DNA from: Episyrphus balteatus
Taxonomy: Eukaryota; Arthropoda; Insecta; Diptera; Syrphidae
Assembly: GCF_945859705.1 (NCBI RefSeq)
Contig: NC_079135.1
Span: 82,592,253 to 82,656,252 of the forward strand
Length of the DNA stretch: 64,000 nt
Direction of reading: 5' to 3'
The stretch's first letter is position 1. Each line of letters begins with the position of its first letter. The notes beneath the pieces are model-generated. The model was not told the DNA's origin and ran no database searches. It worked only from the letters and a program-made list of their open reading frames with translations. A program made the translations under genes and the position numbers. Positions 59,638 through 64,000 of the stretch are shown here, piece by piece.

Positions 59638-60716
59638 TATTTCTTTAATAGGAACCCAGGTAGAAAAATTTTGTAAAAGTTCTTCGAACGCTTAAACCTC
59701 TCTTCTTGTAAATATTATAAAATACTTCCTTAATTATAACAAATATAATAATAAATAAGCAATGACAAAGTATGTCATTGCTGAGACGTGTAAACAAATC
59801 AGTATAATGATTTAAATTTGGCCCCCATGGAGATTGTTCTTAAGGATTTGCTTACATCTTAAATGCACATTAATTTTTGTCTGGCAGAGAAATCATATCA
59901 GATAGATCTTTAAAAAGTCAAATTCTTAATTTTCTTCCATTACAGTCAATTTTAAAAGAATGAAAATACCCAAGCACTCTATTCAAATGAAACAACATCA
60001 GTTGTTGAATTTTCCAAAACTGTCAGAGTTGTCAAATGATGCGGGAAGAAAAATTTGTTTTTATTTTTATCAATATTAAATTTGCTTAAAAATGGTTCCT
60101 TAACAAATCACAAATGTCACTGTAAAGGTTTTGCTTATATTTTTTTGTACATTATATTTATTTTCAAGCTATGTACATATGTATGTAAGTACATAAATAC
60201 AAAATAAAGAAAATGTGCGCCATACATGCATATGTACATACATCATATTCATACGCTTTTATTCTTTTCTGTTTCGCTACTCAAAATTTGACAAAGGGGA
60301 TAAACACAAAGAATAAAAAAAAACATTGAAATCCGCCATATAATTATTATGATGTAAGGCTTTACCATAAACATAATCTGTTCCTGAGTGTCTGTCAAAT
60401 TAAAAAAAAAAAAAAATAATAATAATAATAACAAGAAGAACAAGGTGCTCATCTTCATAGTACGACATTTAATTTGGAAGATAGCAGCTGAAAATGTTTG
60501 AATAATTGATAAGCAAAAAAGAAAAAAGATTAAGAAATAATCTTTATTCTGTCACATCCAATCCAAATATTCTTCTCATTGCAATATGTTTGGAAATGGA
60601 AAATGAATAAAAATGCTTGCAAATAAAGTAATTCACAAAAAAGTTATTCTCTGTATAATCAATATAATCTATCTGTGCACTGACTAACTTAATAATCATT
60701 TTTAGCAAAAAACAAA
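59638..60716. other. Intergenic stretch with TACATATGTATGTA microsatellite
   Basis: A GTACATATGTATGTAAGTAC patch lies near 60174 and another ATGCATATGTACATACAT patch near 60226. An (AAT)n tract is at about 60415-60430. No gene is supported. Confidence 0.5.
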
Positions 60717-60940
60717 ACCGACTTCCATGGATCAAAACTGGGTTTTATGGTTTTTAAAATAGTTCCTATGGCTAAAAGTGAACGAAATTGAAATGGGACC
60801 ACACTGCAGCCACCAGCTTTCTAATACAAAATTATCAAAATTGGTTCACTCAGTCCAAAGTTATGCGGTAAAAAACATAAAAAAAAAAAAAAAAAAAAAA
60901 TACAGACGAATTGAATACCTCCTCCTTTTTGGAAGTCGGT
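60717..60940. mobile_element. 224-bp dispersed repeat with ACCGACTTCCA ends
   Basis: ACCGACTTCCA at 60717-60727 pairs with TGGAAGTCGGT at 60930-60940. A long A run (60878-60900) precedes GACGAATTGAATACCTCCTC and CTTTTTGGAAGTCGG. I recall a CCTCCTCC-TTT-GAAGTCGGT sequence as a widespread insect repeat end, but cannot name the family. The body includes a TTGGTTCACTCAGTCCAAAG segment. Confidence 0.7.
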
Positions 60941-61177
60941 AAAAAAAGCATATAGGGACAAAACTTTTACGTAAAATTCAGCTTTAACTTCAAATTTAAT
61001 TTTATAGGAAAACCAAAAACCAAAAATAAGTTATTTTGAAAGTTTTTAAAGCCCATTTTTTCACATTCTATTAATTTTAAAGTCTTTTTGTATGCGGTTT
61101 GACAATTTTTTTTAATTTGAATATTGACTTCAAATATTTATAATGAAGAGTGATTAATTGGGGCTTATATCCCTAAG

Positions 61178-61429
61178 GCCTAGTGCGCAGCTGAAGCGAA
61201 ACGAAAAATTTTTAAGTCTCCAAAGTCAGCAGCGAACATGTAGACGAAAAAATACCATCGGATATTATAGAAAAGTAAAAATAATAAAATAAAAATACAA
61301 ATCAAAAAATTCAAGAAAAACATAAATAAATAAATTAAAAACAAAACAAAACAAATTTAATTTCGTTCAAGATTTCGTCAACGAAATTTTGTATGCAAAA
61401 TTTCGGTTGGCTTCAGCTGCTTACTAGGC
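61178..61429. mobile_element. MITE with GCCTAGT-CGCAGCTGAA ends, copy 1
   Basis: GCCTAGTGCGCAGCTGAAG at 61178-61196 is matched in complement by 61411-61429 with a few mismatches. It is 252 bp. The interior has CGAAAC and TTTCGTT words shared with copy 2, only 26 bp to the right. Confidence 0.85.
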
Positions 61430-61455
61430 TTTTCGTTTGAGCAAACGGTTCTTAA

Positions 61456-61827
61456 GCCTAGTACGCAGCTGAACCGAAACGAAATTTTCTATAAAAAAAA
61501 ATAGGATAACGAAATCTTGAACAAAAAATTTCGTTTAGCTTTTCGTTTTTCAGTTTGGAGAGTTTTCACTCATTTGTCACTTACTTTTTACTGTCCTGTG
61601 CATTTTTCTTGACTCCAAGAGCAGTGTTAACGTTTTTTTTTCACTTTTAATTCATTTATTTCTTATGTTAAAAATTATTTTCTGTTGCTTTTTCTTGTTT
61701 TTAAATTAATTTGAATATTTTTTTTTATATTGATTTTGACAGAAAACTCGATGTTTTTCGTTAGTATTTTCGTTGTCAACTTTGGAGGCATAAACAGTTT
61801 TGGTTTCAATTCAGCTGCGTACTAGGC
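61456..61827. mobile_element. MITE with GCCTAGTACGCAGCTGAA ends, copy 2
   Basis: GCCTAGTACGCAGCTGAA at 61456-61473 is matched in complement at 61810-61827. The flanks TTAA on the left and TTTAA on the right are compatible with a TTAA or TAA target. It is 372 bp, longer than copy 1, with shared subterminal CCGAAACGAAATTTT. It is non-coding. Confidence 0.87.
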
Positions 61828-61962
61828 TTTAAATGAGCCGTAAGAATTTTTAGTCGTTTGCATGACTCAAACTGCTAAAAAATTGAGCATAACTTAGAAA
61901 AATAAAATCATCGAGGTAGGAAATTTCGACGCCGGAGTTACTAAAAGTCTACTAAGCACATA

Positions 61963-62881
61963 CACTCCTGCTCAAATTTAACGCACATCATATTTATTTT
62001 ACAGAAAATTCCTACTATTACTTTGTCTCACAGTATCGTCGTTATTTTCTCAAATAAGACAGGAGTGATCTTAAATTGAAGGTATGGAGTAAAATGTTTG
62101 TGGGGAAGATTTGGAGAGATATGCTGAAGTCTATCTGTCAACCCGCTAACCTTTTAGAGATGAGTCATAAATTTTCATGAAGTAAACTCTGCTTAACAAC
62201 ACCTACGGAGTTAGTGAGCTCTCCTAGACCTACTTTAAATACCCAAAAATACTTGACTGATATCCTCGAACACCATGCGGTTCCAATCACCCCTAGATTT
62301 GGTCCACAGTTCAGTCTGATTCACGATAATGCATGCTAGAGTGGTTTGAAAATATCTTCAAGATTAAAATATGCCACCCTTGAATTGACCACACAGATAT
62401 TCGGATTTGAGTTCAATAGAACATGTCTAGGAAATGTTGAAAAAAGTGCATTTGCTCCGAAATCCACCTCCAAGCATTCTTGATCCACAGAAAATTGGAG
62501 TGAAAGAAAAGTTACAATAAAACCTTCAAATGTTAATTCGTGGAATGAATAGATGACTCCAAGTTGTCATAAGCGCTAGACGAGACAATGCCAAGTATTG
62601 AATAAAATTATTGGAAAGAACTGTCACGTGCTTCCATTTTTAAAAATTTTTTTTCTTAAAAAACAAAAATTATTTTAATATCAGTTTTCAGACCTTAAAT
62701 TGCTAAATTTGGTTCATCTTTTTTTTGGTTGATAATACTGTTGCAGTTTAGCATTTTTCTGACTTGCTTAATAACAACCAAACACAAAAAAATACAACAA
62801 ATAATTTAAAAGCCATTTTAAATAAGATGTAGGGGTATGACTAAAGAAGAAAAAAGTGTGCGTTAATTTTGAGCAGGAGTG
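61963..62881 (+). mobile_element. Dead Tc1/mariner element
   Basis: The inverted ends CACTCCTGCTCAAATTTAA and the complement CACTCCTGCTCAAAATTAA are flanked by TA on both sides (61961-61962 and 62882-62883). It is 919 bp. It carries a decayed transposase in plus orientation (about 62080-62610). The length is shorter than a typical 1.3-1.6 kb autonomous element, so an internal deletion, probably of the N-terminal DNA-binding region, is likely. Confidence 0.92.
62080..62610 (+). pseudogene. Tc1/mariner transposase remnant
   Basis: In pieces separated by stops and frameshifts one can read LWGRF, then FGPQFSLIHDN (the second catalytic D is codon 62325-62327), then PHRYSDLSSIEHV (the catalytic E is codon 62419-62421), then EMLKK and RNPPPSILD, ending at RDNAKY before a stop. 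The D-to-E interval is about 31-32 codons with one frame change, compatible with a D34 spacing after small deletions. The order matches the C-terminal half of Tc1-type DDE transposases. It is inactive. Confidence 0.85.
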
Positions 62882-64000
62882 TATATACAAATTTGACGCT
62901 CAGATCTTCATAACGTCACCCTGCTTTCAGTTTTGCCTTCTTAGTGGTATAAATCTCTACAACTCTACTTTCTTCATTTAACTAATAGGTAGTGTGTTTT
63001 GAGTCTTGAAGCAATGGGAAATAAGAACAGGGTAATTTCTCGTAAATTGATAATTAATAGGAAAGCGAACATTTAGGAAATTAAATGTTGATTTTTTTTT
63101 TGTTGTATACCTACTCCAAAAACCATGCAGATTATTGGGTTGGTTGCATATTCTGCAGTAAATTTATTGTAGTGTACATAAATTAAAAGTGTGTATAAAA
63201 TGTTGCATACTTTTAGGTACTTGTTAAAGATTTATTTCAAAATTTTATATTTGGAGAACATTGCAATGCAGATTTTGTATTAATTTTTCGATGACATGGT
63301 GGTATTCAAGGAAGCACATTTGGGGTGTCAATCAACAATTGATATACAAACAACGGTCTTCTTGCAGCAATCACCTCGCTTTTTATTGTTGGCAAACTAT
63401 TTTGATAGAAAATACTGCTTGTAATAGCCAAAATTCTCTATCGGTAGCAGAAACGATTTCTAGGAATATACTTCAAAGGATAAAATCATTTACAAAGTCG
63501 TGCATTTTATTGATTTCTCGAAACCTTTTTCCAAATCATAAATCCCATCTCTATTTTTTTTTATTTTCTTTTTCTTATTGAATTGACTCTCTAATCATTT
63601 ATTTATATTCAATCATCCCGTGGGTAGCAAAATATTAGTATTGAGAAGTTTATATATTGAGCCGGGCCAAAATACACACACGCTTTATTGCTAACTTAAC
63701 CATTTAACAATCATTGAATCATTCATTCGGAACATTGGTTTTGACCAATCACATAGTTAAACTCATATCAACTTCAATTTAGTATAGGTGATGCCTTTCG
63801 TATGATATGCACTCATGAATTCAATCAGAATCATTTTTCTTTTTTCTTTTTTAATCCACATCAATTGGGGATTCGCTGCTAGCCCAAGGACACAATTTAT
63901 TCTTGTTTTCATATTGCATTGCAAATATAAAAGGCACACAAATCACACATACCTGGAAAACATACAGAGCGGAAGCTTAAGGAAAAATAGTTTATTTTCT
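62882..64000. other. Intergenic stretch to the window edge
   Basis: No supported gene, TIR pair or array. The 106-aa plus-strand ORF at 63261-63581 ends in a low-complexity FFLFSFSY tail and has no recognised domain. Confidence 0.4.

Overview
The window looks like intergenic, probably pericentromeric or otherwise heterochromatic, DNA from an insect, most likely a fly (Diptera). The evidence is very high A+T, no long open host gene, a long 195-bp satellite, fly-type DINE-1/Helentron-like elements with a GTCT-type microsatellite core, and many short terminal-inverted-repeat (TIR) transposons of the hAT, piggyBac and Tc1/mariner types. No prokaryotic feature, tRNA, rRNA or convincing multi-exon host gene was seen. 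One small unexplained ORF (44039-44311) is the only candidate non-transposon coding sequence.

Layout. 1-10509 (fading by about 10545) is a tandem array of a 195-bp satellite, about 48 copies, running off the left edge and interrupted at 8880-10012 by a hAT MITE with a perfect 8-bp target-site duplication (TSD). 10.5-14.8 kb is AT-rich DNA with a piggyBac-type MITE and a 1.8-kb TIR element. 14.78-28.17 kb is the most striking region: a nest that can be unpicked to six levels. A foldback element with ACAGGGTGTCCC ends (14783-28173) is split by a hAT element (14884-27357). That hAT contains an element with CTGGAGTATTTTTTAATAC ends (17287-26453), which contains a foldback element (20374-24583), whose right arm was split by an RTE-like LINE (21541-24542), whose coding region was split near its 3' end by another hAT (21771-23352). 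Side insertions in the same nest are a second copy of the satellite-interrupting hAT MITE (14921-16192), a GGGGCCCC-studded hAT (24718-25820) and a 557-bp TIR element (26511-27067).

28-47 kb is a succession of foldback and TIR elements: 29213-30584; a Helentron-like element 31725-35060 with a 377-bp octamer microsatellite and a nested near-perfect 2.04-kb palindrome 32768-34808; a second long palindrome 37751-39254; a hAT 40111-42389 with a TA-flanked element inside; and several smaller MITEs. A (TTTTA)n microsatellite fills 47.8-48.1 kb. 48-64 kb is sparser: a second Helentron-like copy (54669-55620), a foldback 58591-59637, a widespread short repeat at 60.7 kb, two adjacent copies of one MITE (61178-61827) and a dead Tc1/mariner element (61963-62881).

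Relations. Almost everything is mobile or tandem DNA. The only recognisable proteins are broken: an RTE-like reverse transcriptase (frameshifted, 5'-truncated, interrupted by a hAT) and a Tc1/mariner transposase (stops and frameshifts). Most elements are non-autonomous and would have depended on enzymes encoded elsewhere. Unrelated elements share recurrent short phrases (for example AAACGGCTCTAACGATTTTG-like and CCTTTCATTTGATACC-like), which the family assignments do not explain and which I consider the most open observation.
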